Shown here: one piece after another, positions 53,167 through 62,354 of the stretch
Numbering within the stretch: position 1 is the first letter of the stretch
Layout: the number at the start of each line of letters is the position of its first letter
Assembly: GCA_009777475.1 (NCBI GenBank)
Contig: WRLU01000001.1
Coordinates: 1 to 64,000, forward strand
DNA length: 64,000 nucleotides
DNA from: Oscillospiraceae bacterium
GTDB lineage: Bacteria > Bacillota > Clostridia > Oscillospirales > UBA929
Direction: 5' to 3'
The notes under the pieces: model-generated
Databases searched by the model: none
What the model saw: the letters and a program-made list of their open reading frames with translations, nothing else
What the model was told of the DNA's origin: nothing
Program-made: the position numbers and the translations under genes

Positions 53167-54354
53167 TTATCTTTTTGTCAGCCTGATCCTGCTGTTTCTC
53201 CAGCCGCTGTTTGCAAATTTCCCGGCTGAATCCCTGCGCCTGGCACGGACACGGACATAGTAGGTGGTATTCCTTTTCAGCTTGACGGTTCCGAAGCTGG
53301 TCCTGCTTACAAAATTTTTAGTAAATTTTTTATTTGTTGCGATTTGAATTTGATAACGCACCCCAGTAACACGCCCGCCTGCAATACCGATTTTCATTTT
53401 AGCTAGGGATGGGTTTGTTAGTCTAAGAGGGCGAGGGCGGGGCGGCTTTGCTGAAATCCAGCGGGCATAGTAGGTGGGGGTGCCGTTGATAGCCGGAGTT
53501 TTCTTTCCGTCAAGCCTTCTCCCGCCTGTCGCCGGTGCGGTCCACCAGCCGTCAAGCAGATACCCCCTGCGGGTGACCTTAGGCAGATTTGTTCTCTTGC
53601 CTCTGGCAACAGTCCTCTCAAGGAGGGAATTCTTGCCTCCTTCTATATTGCCTCTGGTGCCGTTAAAGGTTACGGTGTATTTTGCTGTTTCCAACTCGGG
53701 TATAGTATCGTCAATCCTCAAATGGGTAATCGCGAGCGAATTTCCGCTTCCATTACCACTATAGACGGTATCGTCATCGTATACGGGAACATAGCGTATT
53801 CTCAGCTCTCTTGCGCCGGTAAGGTCTATTTCAAAAGGCACACCCCGGGAATCAACATTAACCCATTTCGGTGAGCTTCCCGCACCATCGGTAAAAAATC
53901 CGACCCTGCCCATCTTCCCATCGTCCACATACTTCACTATATCGGGTATGCTCAGCCTTCCCTGGAGCTTTGTATAACCCCCATTTAGGCTGAACCAAAC
54001 ATCTTTGTGAGTGTCTTTTGGGGGGCAGTCTGGGCATACTGGGCATACTCGGCATAAATGCACAGGATTGCACACCCCGGCACGGAAGACAAGGGCATTT
54101 TGCAGACTCTCGCCTCCTATTCTAACTCTGCCTCCACCCACGGCATTGGGAAAATACCAAGCTCCTATATTGGTGTGGCCAACAGCATACACGTTGCTGT
54201 ATCCCGCGTCATAATCAATCAGGCCTATATCTGCCCCCTCATACGGAGGTATAATCGTTAAAAGATCCGACCATCCTGCCAGTGCGCCTGGCAATACTGA
54301 CATCAGCATGACCATCGTCAGTATTACGGCGGTAATCCTCCTTGCACCCTTCAT
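53167..54354 (-). CDS. Surface protein with NPCBM-like, InlB-repeat and Fn3-like domains (copy 1)
   Basis: 395 residues from ATG 54354 behind AGGAGTGG. Signal peptide MKGARRITAVILTMVMLMSV... to ~29. NPCBM-like domain ~45-240, with a cysteine cluster (CNPVHLCRVCPVCPDCPP). Then an InlB-type repeat (~243-312; RGYLLDGWWTAPATGGRRLD, YARW) and an Fn3-like end (~320-395; YQIQIATNKKFTK, TTYYVRVRARRRDS). Very similar to the next gene upstream, so a recent tandem duplication. No LPxTG or anchor; the basic end may bind the wall. Confidence 0.78.
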   Translation of the reverse strand: MKGARRITAVILTMVMLMSVLPGALAGWSDLLTIIPPYEGADIGLIDYDAGYSNVYAVGHTNIGAWYFPNAVGGGRVRIGGESLQNALVFRAGVCNPVHLCRVCPVCPDCPPKDTHKDVWFSLNGGYTKLQGRLSIPDIVKYVDDGKMGRVGFFTDGAGSSPKWVNVDSRGVPFEIDLTGARELRIRYVPVYDDDTVYSGNGSGNSLAITHLRIDDTIPELETAKYTVTFNGTRGNIEGGKNSLLERTVARGKRTNLPKVTRRGYLLDGWWTAPATGGRRLDGKKTPAINGTPTYYARWISAKPPRPRPLRLTNPSLAKMKIGIAGGRVTGVRYQIQIATNKKFTKNFVSRTSFGTVKLKRNTTYYVRVRARRRDSAGKFANSGWRNSRIRLTKR

Positions 54355-54393
54355 AAAACAACCACTCCTCTCATTTCCGGCCACTCTCCGTCA

Positions 54394-55548
54394 TCATCTT
54401 GTCAGCCTGATCCTGCTGTTTCTCCAGCCGCTGTTTGCAAACTTCCCGGCCGAATCCCTGCGCCTGGCACGGATACGGACATAGTAAGTGGTATTCCTTT
54501 TCAGCTTGACAGTGCCGAAGCTGGTCCTGCTTCTATAGTTTTTAGTAAATCTCTGATTTGTGGCAATTTCGATTTGATAGCGCAAGCCATCAACTCGTCC
54601 TCCGGCAATGCGAATCCTCATTCTGGCGCGCGAGGGATTTGTCAGTTTAAGGGAACGAGGGCGGGGCGGCTTTGCCGAAATCCAGCGGGCATAGTAGGTA
54701 GAGGTACCGTTGATAACCGGGGTTTTCTTTCCGTCAAGCCTTCTCCCGCCTGTCGCAGGTGCGGTCCACCAGCCGTCAAACAGATACCCCTTGCGGGTGA
54801 CCTTAGGCAGATCTGTTTTCCTGCCTCTGGCAACAGTTCTCTCAAGAAGGGAGCTTTTCCCCCCTTCTATATTGCCTCCGCTGCCGTTAAAGGCTACGGT
54901 GTATTTTGCTGTTTCCGGCTCGGGTATAGTATCGTCAATCCTCAAGTGAGTAATCGCGAGCGAGTTTCCGCTTCCATTACCACTTGTATCGGACTCGTAT
55001 TCGGTAGTATAGCGTATTCTCAGATTCTTTGCGCCGGTAAGGTCTATTTCAAAAGGCTCATTCTGGGTATCAACATTAAACCATTTTGATGAGCTTCCCG
55101 CACCATCGGTAAAAAATTCGACTCTGCCCATCTTTCCCGCGTTAGTATCCTTCACTATGTCAGGTATGCTCAGCCTTCCCTGGAGCTTTGTATAACCCCC
55201 ATTTAAGCTGAACCCAACATAACGAGTAGTGCTTGGGGTGTGGGGAGTATGTATGCAAACAGGATTGCACTGCCCGGCACGGAAGACAAGGGCATTTTTC
55301 ACATGCTCGCCTGCTATTTTAACCCTGCCTCCACCCACGACATTGGGAAAATACCAAGCTCCTATATCGGTATCGCCAACAGCATATACAGTATTGTATC
55401 CCGCGTCATAATCAGTCAGGCCTATACCTGCCCCCGACGGAGGTATAGTAGTTAAAAGATCCGACCATCCTGCCAGTGCGCCTGGCAATACTGACATCAG
55501 CATGACCATCGTCAGTATTACGGCGGTAATCCTCCTTGCACCCTTCAT
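54394..55548 (-). CDS. Surface protein, NPCBM/InlB/Fn3 architecture (copy 2)
   Basis: 384 residues with the same signal peptide and domain order as copy 1; long stretches are identical (the first 36 residues, and most of the Fn3-like end). The main difference is the loop after CNP, which here is CIHTPHTPSTTRY rather than the CPVCPDC cluster, a spot of rapid change. Own promoter upstream. Extracellular; ligand unknown. Confidence 0.78.
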   Translation of the reverse strand: MKGARRITAVILTMVMLMSVLPGALAGWSDLLTTIPPSGAGIGLTDYDAGYNTVYAVGDTDIGAWYFPNVVGGGRVKIAGEHVKNALVFRAGQCNPVCIHTPHTPSTTRYVGFSLNGGYTKLQGRLSIPDIVKDTNAGKMGRVEFFTDGAGSSSKWFNVDTQNEPFEIDLTGAKNLRIRYTTEYESDTSGNGSGNSLAITHLRIDDTIPEPETAKYTVAFNGSGGNIEGGKSSLLERTVARGRKTDLPKVTRKGYLFDGWWTAPATGGRRLDGKKTPVINGTSTYYARWISAKPPRPRSLKLTNPSRARMRIRIAGGRVDGLRYQIEIATNQRFTKNYRSRTSFGTVKLKRNTTYYVRIRARRRDSAGKFANSGWRNSRIRLTR

Positions 55549-55595
55549 TTAAATCCCCCCTTTTTTTCAGACAGTTAAACACCGGCCTTTACTAT

Positions 55596-55623
55596 ATTGT
55601 ACCTTGCTTTCCTTCTTTGTCAA
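55596..55623 (-). promoter_or_regulatory. Promoter of the copy 2 surface gene
   Basis: TTGACA, 16 bases, TACAAT on the minus strand, about 45 bases before the ATG. Confidence 0.7.
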
Positions 55624-55659
55624 CTTAATTTTTGCTTTTTTGAATATTTTCAGCAAAAT

Positions 55660-55693
55660 GTGCAAAATGCATATATATATATGCATTTTGCAC
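55660..55693. repeat. Perfect 34-base palindrome
   Basis: GTGCAAAATGCATATAT followed directly by its exact reverse complement, no loop. It lies between the stop of the copy 3 gene and the promoter of copy 2. It could be a terminator hairpin for copy 3 (no T-run), or a dimeric regulator site about 40 bases upstream of the promoter. Confidence 0.85.
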
Positions 55694-55726
55694 CATGATT
55701 AGGGTGGAATCGACCCCTTAAATGTA

Positions 55727-56914
55727 TTATTTTGACAGCCTTATTTTCCCATTCCTCCAACGGCTGTTCGCATACCTCCCGGCAGAGTCCCTGCGCCAGG
55801 AACGAACACGGACATAATAGGTGGTGTTTCTTTTCAGCTTGACAGTGCCGAATTTTTCCCTGAGCCTGTAGCCCTTTGTAAACTTTTTGTTTGTTGCGAT
55901 TTCAATTTCATATTTCAGCCCGGCAACACGCCCTCCGTCAAGGCTTATCCTCATCCTTGCGCGGGAGGGATTTGTCAGTTTAAGCTTACGTGGGCGGGGC
56001 GGCTTCGCCACAATCCAGCGGGCATAATATGTCTGGTCTCTGCTGATGCTGGAGGTATTCCTTCCGTCAAGCCTCCTCCCGCCTGATTCCCGGGCAGTCC
56101 ACCACCCATCGAATATATATTTCCTTCGGGTTACAGCCGGGATTTCTGTCTGTCTGCCCATGCCAACGGTTCTCCTTGCCCCTCCGCTTACTGTGCCACC
56201 CATGCCGTTAAAGGTTACGGTATGGGTGTTGTCAACCCTCAAATGGGACAGCACAAGCGCGTTTCCGCTTCCAAACCCATCGGCAGTCACATCCCTGTCA
56301 AATAACGGATAATACCGTATTCTAAGCAAATTCACACCGTTAACGTCTATTTCAAAAGGAAGAAGCAACGCATCAACATTAACCTCCATTTGTGACTTTC
56401 TCGCCCCATCGGCAAAAAACTCAACTCTCCCCGATTTTCCGGTTTTAAACCAATGCACTGCATCTGGTATACTTATCCTACCCTGGAGCTTTGTATAGCT
56501 CCTGTTTAAGTAAAATACAACGTCCTTATGGGTAACGGGCGATCTCCCGCATTCACAGGGTTCAGGAGTAGGGGCAGGGGTTGACCTGGGGGGTGCGGTA
56601 GCGGGGGCAGGAGCAGGTATGATGCAACGGGGATTGCATTGACCCGCACGAAATACAACCGCGTTTTTATAATGTTTGCCGCCTATGCTAACAGTATCCC
56701 CATCCGGGGTGTTGGGGAACTGCCACGCCTCTATGCCGCCGAATTCCACCTCATAGTCATCATCAAAAGAGAATTCGCCTATCCCCATGTCTGCCCCGGC
56801 AAAGGGTGGAATAATCGTTAAAAGATCCGACCACGCCGCCAACACCGCCGGCAAAGCAGGCAATACCATCAATACCGACAGGACTAAGGCGGCTAGCTTT
56901 TTTATATTTTTCAT
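55727..56914 (-). CDS. Surface protein, NPCBM/InlB/Fn3 architecture (copy 3, diverged)
   Basis: 395 residues, signal peptide ~1-26 (LSVLMVLPALPAVLA). Same order as copies 1 and 2 but clearly diverged. The variable loop after CNP is here a long Pro/Ala linker (APAPATAPPRSTPAPTPEP) ending in CECG. InlB-type repeat (KYIFDGWWTARESGGRRLD) and Fn3-like end (YEIEIATNKKFTKGYRLREK) are intact. It is the first gene of the cluster and has its own promoter. Confidence 0.78.
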   Translation of the reverse strand: MKNIKKLAALVLSVLMVLPALPAVLAAWSDLLTIIPPFAGADMGIGEFSFDDDYEVEFGGIEAWQFPNTPDGDTVSIGGKHYKNAVVFRAGQCNPRCIIPAPAPATAPPRSTPAPTPEPCECGRSPVTHKDVVFYLNRSYTKLQGRISIPDAVHWFKTGKSGRVEFFADGARKSQMEVNVDALLLPFEIDVNGVNLLRIRYYPLFDRDVTADGFGSGNALVLSHLRVDNTHTVTFNGMGGTVSGGARRTVGMGRQTEIPAVTRRKYIFDGWWTARESGGRRLDGRNTSSISRDQTYYARWIVAKPPRPRKLKLTNPSRARMRISLDGGRVAGLKYEIEIATNKKFTKGYRLREKFGTVKLKRNTTYYVRVRSWRRDSAGRYANSRWRNGKIRLSK

Positions 56915-56988
56915 TGAAAAAATCCTCCTTGATTTTTAGTTTTTTTAGGGGCCAGCCCCTGCATGGAGCAGCACTCCCCGCAAAGAAA

Positions 56989-57017
56989 ATTGTAGCATTA
57001 AGCAATTGGATTGTCAA
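56989..57017 (-). promoter_or_regulatory. Sigma-A promoter of the surface-protein cluster
   Basis: TTGACA, 17 bases, TACAAT on the minus strand, about 75 bases before the copy 3 ATG. Confidence 0.8.
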
Positions 57018-57160
57018 GGGAAACTTTTGGATTGCCCCCAGTCAGCGGACCGTTGGTAGTGCTTTGGGACAGCCGGAGCATTCAATGGGGCCAGCAAGGG
57101 GCGGAGAGAGGGCTAAGGTGCTAGGAATTGTACACAGTCCGGAATTATATGCTGCACCTC

Positions 57161-57195
57161 AAAACGCCCCCGCCCTCAATTGCAGAGGGCGGGGG
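57161..57195 (-). terminator. Terminator of the spore-coat genes
   Basis: CCCCCGCCCTC and GAGGGCGGGGG pair over 11 bases with a 7-base loop; on the minus strand a GCGTTTTG follows. It ends the cotF message 18 bases after the stop. Confidence 0.7.
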
Positions 57196-57212
57196 ACGGA
57201 GTGCGTAGCAAA

Positions 57213-57476
57213 TCAGCAAAATTTTTGCCGTACAGTTGAAATCTCGTTTATAGGTGCTTCCTTTACCGGGTACCAGCCCCTGCTCTCCATTGTTGTAAAC
57301 AGCTCGCTCTGCATCTGATGCTGCTGGCGCAGAATGTCTAAAAGGGAATTACGCATTTCCGGACATTTGCACTCCCCTGCATAGGTGTTGTAGCTCGCCG
57401 CCATAAACTTTTGCGTACTTAAAAGATCGGTGACCATTTCACGGTCGCCCATTGTCCCCTGGGTAACTGCTGCCAT
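57213..57476 (-). CDS. CotF family spore coat protein
   Basis: 87 residues, ferritin-like two-helix protein: MGDREMVTDLLSTQKFMAAS, YNTYAGECKCPEMRNSLLDI, LRQQHQMQSELFTTMESRGWY. This is the Coat_F (CotF) pattern, ending in PVKEAP. It coats or stabilises the spore. AAAGGAGG site eight bases before ATG. It pairs with the small gene directly upstream, a common arrangement. Confidence 0.9.
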   Translation of the reverse strand: MAAVTQGTMGDREMVTDLLSTQKFMAASYNTYAGECKCPEMRNSLLDILRQQHQMQSELFTTMESRGWYPVKEAPINEISTVRQKFC

Positions 57477-57495
57477 TGATTATACCTCCTTTCAA

Positions 57496-57672
57496 TTATT
57501 TCAGAAAACTCTTCAGGGTGTCAAAATGCTTTTGGTGTTCCTGGCTAAAGCTCTCTAGCTTTTGCCGTATTGATGGGTCACTGCACTGTGATGCCATAGT
57601 CCTGTACTTTTTGACTGCGATTTGTTCGCTTCCGAGCAACTCCTCTAGCACCATCAATTCTTTGGTCGTCAT
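57496..57672 (-). CDS. Small spore-coat-associated protein (partner of CotF)
   Basis: 58 residues, below the ORF track cut-off: MTTKELMVLEELLGSEQIAV, KKYRTMASQCSDPSIRQKLE, then a FSQEHQKHFDTLKSFLK end. It has AGGGAGG nine bases before ATG and stops 20 bases before cotF. The amphipathic helices and QEHQ.HFD end are like the short CotF-associated proteins of Clostridia. Likely a coat or inner-spore component. Confidence 0.8.
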   Translation of the reverse strand: MTTKELMVLEELLGSEQIAVKKYRTMASQCSDPSIRQKLESFSQEHQKHFDTLKSFLK

Positions 57673-57748
57673 GCGCTGAAACCTCCCTTGTCAAAATGTT
57701 TTCCCCTACATCTTGCCCAAAATAAACAAAATTATTCCTTTGATGTGT

Positions 57749-59500
57749 TCAGCCATCTTTCTTTGAAAGCGAAAGCCCCAATTCCTCCAGCTGTGCCGCA
57801 TTTGCCGGACTAGGACAGCCGGTCATGGGGCAAACAGCGGACTGGGTTTTGGGGAACGCCACTACATCACGGATATTGGACGTTTTACATAGCAGCATGA
57901 CCAGGCGGTCAAAGCCAAACCCAATGCCGCCATGAGGGGGTACGCCGTAGGAAAAGGCCTTTAAAAGATGACCGAACCGCGCCTCCATTTCCTCCTCCGA
58001 AAGCCCTAGCAGGGAAAACATCTTCTCCTGAACATCGCTTTGATGGATGCGTATTGACCCGGAGGAAAGCTCATAACCGTTACAAACCATATCATAAGCA
58101 CGCGCCCTGGCAAGGGAGATGTCAAGGACTCCGTTTTCGTCCGGCTCAAGAAGGGCAATATCCTCTTGCATGGGCGAACAGAAGGGATGATGCTGTGCCA
58201 CAAACCGGCCTTCCTCTTCGCTGTATTCAAACAGGGGGAATTCTGTAATCCACACAAACTCCAGGCGATCATAGTCGATCAGATCTAACCGGGAAGCGCA
58301 TTCCAATCTTAACGCACCTAGTGAGGTTTTCACTAACCTATCGCTTTCATCGGCAATGCAAAGCAGCAAATCACCCTCTGAAAAGTTAGTCTCCTCACAA
58401 ATTTTATTTAAGGTATCCTCCGACAGAAATTTAGAAAAGCCCGAGCTATCATGCTTGTGCCAGGCAAGACCCTTTACACCGAGGCCTTTGACAAAAGCGG
58501 TCAGGCTGTCAATTTCCCTGCGGGACATTTTGCCGCCGCCGCTGACATTGATCGCGCCAACACTTTTCGCTCCATCAAAGACACCAAACCCGCAATTCCG
58601 GGTGAGCCCCGTCAGGTTTTTGAGCTCTAAGCCAAAGCGCAAGTCAGGCTTGTCGCTACCGAAGCGTTCCATTGCTTCCCTCCAGGGCATGCGGGGAATG
58701 GGCATGGGTATTTCTTTGCCGGAGACATCAAGGAAGAGTGCGGCTATCATGCGCTCGCAAATAGAGAGAATATCGTCAACCTCCACAAAGCTCATTTCTA
58801 AGTCAATTTGGGTAAACTCAGGCTGACGGTCAGCACGTAGGTCCTCGTCCCTCAGGCAGCGTGCCAATTGGAAATAACGGTCAATCCCAGACACCATCAA
58901 AAGTTGCTTATACTGCTGAGGGGATTGAGGAAGGGCATAAAAGCTTCCGGCGTGAAGCCGTGAGGGAACGAGATAGTCACGGCTGCCCTCGGGGGTCGAT
59001 GCTGTTAAGATGGGCGTTTCTACCTCTAAAAAGCCCTGAGCATCTAAAAACCGGCGGACAGACTGCATTGCCTTATGCCTTACAATTAAATTTTTCTGCA
59101 AAGCCGGCCTGCGAAGGTCTAAATAGCGGTATTCCAAGCGTAAAAGTTCAGATGTTTTGATTTCGTCTTCAATTTCAAATGGTGTGGTTTGCGCCCGGGA
59201 AAGTACGCTGAGCTCTGTTATATCCAATTCAATTTCACCGGTTGGGATATTTTTGTTTTTGGCCGAACGCTCCCGGACCGTGCCTGTCACGGAAAGGCAC
59301 CATTCGCTCCTGACCTGCCCGGCTTGCCCCCTCAAAGGGCTGTTTTCGTCAAAAACACATTGGCATATGCCCTCACGGTCACGCAAGTCAATAAAAATCA
59401 AGCCGCCTAAATCCCTGTGCTTTTGTACCCACCCGCAGAGGGTGACCCTCTGCCCGATATGCCCCGGGCGCAATTCACCGCAATGATGTGTGCGTTTCAT
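57749..59500 (-). CDS. aspS: Aspartate--tRNA ligase
   Basis: 583 residues, bacterial-type class II synthetase. N-terminal OB-fold anticodon domain ([20 protein letters not shown]), motif 2 ([20 protein letters not shown]), GAD insert, and motif 3 ([14 protein letters not shown]). Long form with the GAD domain as usual for bacteria. It may be discriminating or non-discriminating (tRNA-Asn), which cannot be read here. ATG start. Confidence 0.96.
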   Translation of the reverse strand: MKRTHHCGELRPGHIGQRVTLCGWVQKHRDLGGLIFIDLRDREGICQCVFDENSPLRGQAGQVRSEWCLSVTGTVRERSAKNKNIPTGEIELDITELSVLSRAQTTPFEIEDEIKTSELLRLEYRYLDLRRPALQKNLIVRHKAMQSVRRFLDAQGFLEVETPILTASTPEGSRDYLVPSRLHAGSFYALPQSPQQYKQLLMVSGIDRYFQLARCLRDEDLRADRQPEFTQIDLEMSFVEVDDILSICERMIAALFLDVSGKEIPMPIPRMPWREAMERFGSDKPDLRFGLELKNLTGLTRNCGFGVFDGAKSVGAINVSGGGKMSRREIDSLTAFVKGLGVKGLAWHKHDSSGFSKFLSEDTLNKICEETNFSEGDLLLCIADESDRLVKTSLGALRLECASRLDLIDYDRLEFVWITEFPLFEYSEEEGRFVAQHHPFCSPMQEDIALLEPDENGVLDISLARARAYDMVCNGYELSSGSIRIHQSDVQEKMFSLLGLSEEEMEARFGHLLKAFSYGVPPHGGIGFGFDRLVMLLCKTSNIRDVVAFPKTQSAVCPMTGCPSPANAAQLEELGLSLSKKDG

Positions 59501-59540
59501 ACAAGCCTTCCTTTCCGCTGCCGTGTTTCGGCAACAAAGA

Positions 59541-59570
59541 GCGGCGGCAAAAATAAAACTTAGCCGCCGC
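59541..59570 (-). terminator. Hairpin after cheV
   Basis: GCGGCGGC and GCCGCCGC, 8 perfect pairs with a T-rich 14-base loop, downstream of cheV on the minus strand, followed by TCTTTGTT. Probable terminator separating cheV from aspS. Confidence 0.6.
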
Positions 59571-59593
59571 GGGTTAGTTTCAAGGGGAGTCTA

Positions 59594-60523
59594 TTAAATC
59601 CACTGATCTATAGTTGAAACCAGGTTGCCGATTTCAGGCTTGGAGAGTTGAGCACTGGCCCCCAGCGATTCACCCTTAAGCTTCATGTCATCGTCAATCA
59701 GGCTGGAGAAGATGATAACTGGGATGGTGTTCATAACACGGTCGTCTCTTATCAGCTTGAGCAGGCGGTGACCATCCATCTTTGGCATCTCAATGTCTGT
59801 GATAACTGCCGCCACCCGGGACTCAATAGGCTCATTGTTCACCGTACATTCATCGCGGAGCTTAATGAGGTGATTCCATGCCTCCTGACCGTTGGGCAAC
59901 GCGGTAATATTGACATACCCCGCTTGACCTATAGCATCCAGTACCATCCTCTTAAGCAGCGTGGAATCCTCGGCAAAAACAATGGGCTTGTTGCTTCTCT
60001 CGCGAGGGCCTAATTCGGCGATTTCAGACATTTGTATCCCGGTTTCTGGGCTGATGTCAAATACAATTTTTTCAAAGTCTATAATGGTGATGAGCTTTGT
60101 GCCGATTTTGGCGATTCCAGTGGCAAGGCCCTCCTCTCCACCGTATATGGTGTTGTCCGGCTTTTCAATGTCGCTCCAGCGGATACGATGAATCCCCTCT
60201 ACCGTATGCACATGGAAGGCGGCATTCATCTTGTTGAAATTAGTAAGGACAAGCATATCGCGTTCATTATCCTCTCTGCTTGTAAGTCCCATGTAGCCCG
60301 CCAGGTCGATTACCGTAAGGATTTTGTCACGCGGCATAAACACCCCCTCTATGCTGGGATGAGCGTTAGGCATGGGCTTGACCGTTTTGTACTGCATGAT
60401 TTCAGTCACCTTTGCCACGTTTATGCCGAAGATATTGCTGTCGATAGTGAACTCCATAATCTCTAGTTCGTTGGTGCCGCTTTCAAGTAAAATCTCCGGT
60501 TGGTTTTTTTGCGGGTTTGCCAT
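59594..60523 (-). CDS. cheV: Chemotaxis coupling protein CheV
   Basis: 309 residues: CheW-like domain (~15-165; FTIDSNIFGINVAKVTEIM, IPVIDLAGY-like LTVIDLAGYMGL) and a C-terminal receiver (~180-305) with the phosphorylated Asp in VITDIEMPKMDG, Thr/Ser in IIFSSL and Lys in LSKPE. CheV couples receptors to CheA and adapts the response by phosphorylation. AGGGAGG site. It is not in a larger che operon here; mgsA lies just upstream. Confidence 0.94.
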   Translation of the reverse strand: MANPQKNQPEILLESGTNELEIMEFTIDSNIFGINVAKVTEIMQYKTVKPMPNAHPSIEGVFMPRDKILTVIDLAGYMGLTSREDNERDMLVLTNFNKMNAAFHVHTVEGIHRIRWSDIEKPDNTIYGGEEGLATGIAKIGTKLITIIDFEKIVFDISPETGIQMSEIAELGPRERSNKPIVFAEDSTLLKRMVLDAIGQAGYVNITALPNGQEAWNHLIKLRDECTVNNEPIESRVAAVITDIEMPKMDGHRLLKLIRDDRVMNTIPVIIFSSLIDDDMKLKGESLGASAQLSKPEIGNLVSTIDQWI

Positions 60524-60596
60524 AGTAATTTCCTCCCTTGTGTTTGTATACGGACGGTATATATGCTCTGGGGACTCTTCCTGGCTTTGCGCCGGG

Positions 60597-60992
60597 CTAT
60601 GTTGATGTCATTATATTGCGCCAATTAAGGTCGCCACGCATCAGCCCCTGGATAAGAACCTCTGCTGTGGCAATATTCGTTGCAATAGGAATGCTGTGCA
60701 AATCGCAGAGCCTGATCAATTCCATGCCACGTTCATGGGGGGGGGAAGATAGTGGGTCGCGGAAGAAAATCACCAGATCAATTTCATTGTATGGTATGCG
60801 TGCGCCAATCTGCTCTTGCCCCTGCACACCGGAAGAAACGCAGGAAATAGACAATCCGGTAGCCTCAGTGATTAAACGGCCGGTGGTGGCGGTTGCACAG
60901 AGGCTGTACTGGGAAAATGTCTTGCTGTAGGCTATGCAGAACTGCACCAGCATCTCTTTTTTCCTGTCGTGAGCGATTAAAGCTATATTCAT
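60597..60992 (-). CDS. mgsA: Methylglyoxal synthase
   Basis: 131 residues from ATG 60992 (MNIALIAHDRKKEMLVQFC); the track start is in the leader. TATTGRLI, SGVQGQEQIGARI and LVIFFRDPLSSPPHERG match MgsA; the phosphate-binding and catalytic Asp regions are intact. It converts dihydroxyacetone phosphate to methylglyoxal, a bypass when phosphate is low. Cytoplasmic. Confidence 0.95.
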   Translation of the reverse strand: MNIALIAHDRKKEMLVQFCIAYSKTFSQYSLCATATTGRLITEATGLSISCVSSGVQGQEQIGARIPYNEIDLVIFFRDPLSSPPHERGMELIRLCDLHSIPIATNIATAEVLIQGLMRGDLNWRNIMTST

Positions 60993-61094
60993 AGGTAAAA
61001 AAACCTTCCTCTCCTTCAATTGGACACTCATAGTCATTTTACGAAAAGGCAAAATGGTAAGCCGCGAAGGACACCCCGGGACACCCCGCAAAGC

Positions 61095-61124
61095 ATTATA
61101 TATCAAAAGAATTGTCAATGTCAA
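61095..61124 (-). promoter_or_regulatory. Promoter of mgsA (and perhaps cheV)
   Basis: TTGACA, 18 bases, TATAAT on the minus strand. A second TTGACA lies six bases inside the spacer and is too near the -10 to be used. Confidence 0.75.
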
Positions 61125-61208
61125 GGTTTTGGGAAAATGTTTTTTTGCTTGCTAGGCTGCGCCTGCAGGCCTTGAAAACACTGTATGAAATTTTCCGTTC
61201 AAAGATAC

Positions 61209-61237
61209 TTGACATTACTTACGTTATCTGTTATCAT
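61209..61237 (+). promoter_or_regulatory. Promoter of the ferredoxin gene
   Basis: TTGACA, 17 bases, TATCAT, about 35 bases before the ATG. Confidence 0.7.
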
Positions 61238-61271
61238 CAAGATGAGTTCTGGAAGAAGGAAGGTGAAGGAT

Positions 61272-61433
61272 ATGTTTAAGATTAACGATAACTGCATTAG
61301 TTGCGGTGTTTGCGTGCCGGAATGCCCGGTTGAGGCAATCGAATCCGGCGACAGCAAGTACACCATCAATGATGCCTGCATCGATTGCGGGGCCTGCAAG
61401 GACGTTTGCCCAACCGAAGCGATTGAGGGGTAG
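61272..61433 (+). CDS. 2[4Fe-4S] ferredoxin
   Basis: 53 residues from ATG 61272 behind GAAGGA; the track's upstream 29 residues are leader. Two cluster motifs: CISCGVCVPECP and CIDCGACKDVCP. This is the classical clostridial ferredoxin, the low-potential electron carrier of anaerobic metabolism in the cytoplasm. Confidence 0.96.
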   Translation: MFKINDNCISCGVCVPECPVEAIESGDSKYTINDACIDCGACKDVCPTEAIEG

Positions 61434-61475
61434 AGTAGCAACGTTGCTATCTGCAAACTCGGGAGGTCTATTGGG

Positions 61476-62291
61476 GTGGCACTGTATATCATTGGAACGC
61501 CGATAGGTAATTTGGGCGATATGCCGCCTCGGGCAGTAGAGGTATTGTCATCCTGTGACTTTGCGGCGGCGGAAGATACTCGCGTTACCCAAAAGCTTCT
61601 GACTCGGTTTGGAATAAATGTCCGGTTGCTCTCCTACCATGAGCACAACCGTTCCAGGAGCGGGGCTGGAATATTAGAGCGGCTGGAAAATGGCGAAACA
61701 GGTGCTTTGGTGTCAGATGCGGGCATGCCGGTCATAAGCGATCCCGGCCAGGAGCTTGTGAGCGAATGTCATACGCGTAGCATTCCTGTACTGCTGGTTC
61801 CGGGGCCCTCGGCTCTGACTTGTGCCCTTGCCCTGTCCGGATTGCCTTCGGGTCGGTTTTGCTTTGAGGGGTTTTTATCCGTTTCACGCAAAAATCGTTA
61901 TGAGCATTTAGATGAACTGAAATCGGAACGCCGTACCATGGTTTTTTACGAGGCCCCGCACAAGCTTATGAACACTCTCAGGGATATGCTGGAGTTCTGG
62001 GGTGACCGCCGAGCATCTGTCTCTCGGGAGATGACCAAGCTGCACGAAGAAACCTTAACCGGAACACTTTCTTCCCTTGCGGAACATTTTTCTAAAATTA
62101 AGCCAAAAGGCGAGATTGTTCTGATTGTTGAGGGTGCGGGCAAACCGCAGCCTCTGTCGCTAGAGGCTACGGTTGAATTGGCTTTGAGCCATCAGGAATT
62201 ACCACCCTCCCAGGCGGCTCGTTTGGTTGCCAAAAGCTCAGGAAGAAGCAGGCGCGAAATTTACGAAAAAACTTTTTTGAAAAAAAGTTAA
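61476..62291 (+). CDS. rsmI: 16S rRNA (cytidine(1402)-2'-O)-methyltransferase
   Basis: 271 residues, GTG start behind GGGAGG. Opens YIIGTPIGNLGDMPPRAVEV; DAGMPVISDPG and FEGFLSVSRKNR are diagnostic for RsmI of the tetrapyrrole methylase fold. It methylates C1402 of 16S rRNA using SAM. Its stop overlaps the fliD promoter. Confidence 0.95.
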   Translation: MALYIIGTPIGNLGDMPPRAVEVLSSCDFAAAEDTRVTQKLLTRFGINVRLLSYHEHNRSRSGAGILERLENGETGALVSDAGMPVISDPGQELVSECHTRSIPVLLVPGPSALTCALALSGLPSGRFCFEGFLSVSRKNRYEHLDELKSERRTMVFYEAPHKLMNTLRDMLEFWGDRRASVSREMTKLHEETLTGTLSSLAEHFSKIKPKGEIVLIVEGAGKPQPLSLEATVELALSHQELPPSQAARLVAKSSGRSRREIYEKTFLKKS

Positions 62292-62315
62292 AGTTACATT
62301 AAATCTCTACGATAT
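62289..62315 (+). promoter_or_regulatory. Sigma-D (sigma-28) promoter of fliD
   Basis: TAAA, 15 bases, TACGATAT, six of eight matches to the -10 consensus GCCGATAT. It stands 40 bases before the fliD ATG, as expected for a late flagellar gene. Confidence 0.7.
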
Positions 62316-62354
62316 AATCTATAGAGGGACTTATAATAAAAGGAGGTACATACC

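Noticed and set aside
53418-53621. Minus-strand 67-residue ORF inside the surface-protein genes (also at 54642)
   Set aside because: Appears in both paralogues only because the DNA is duplicated; it is out of frame with the real gene and lacks a start signal.
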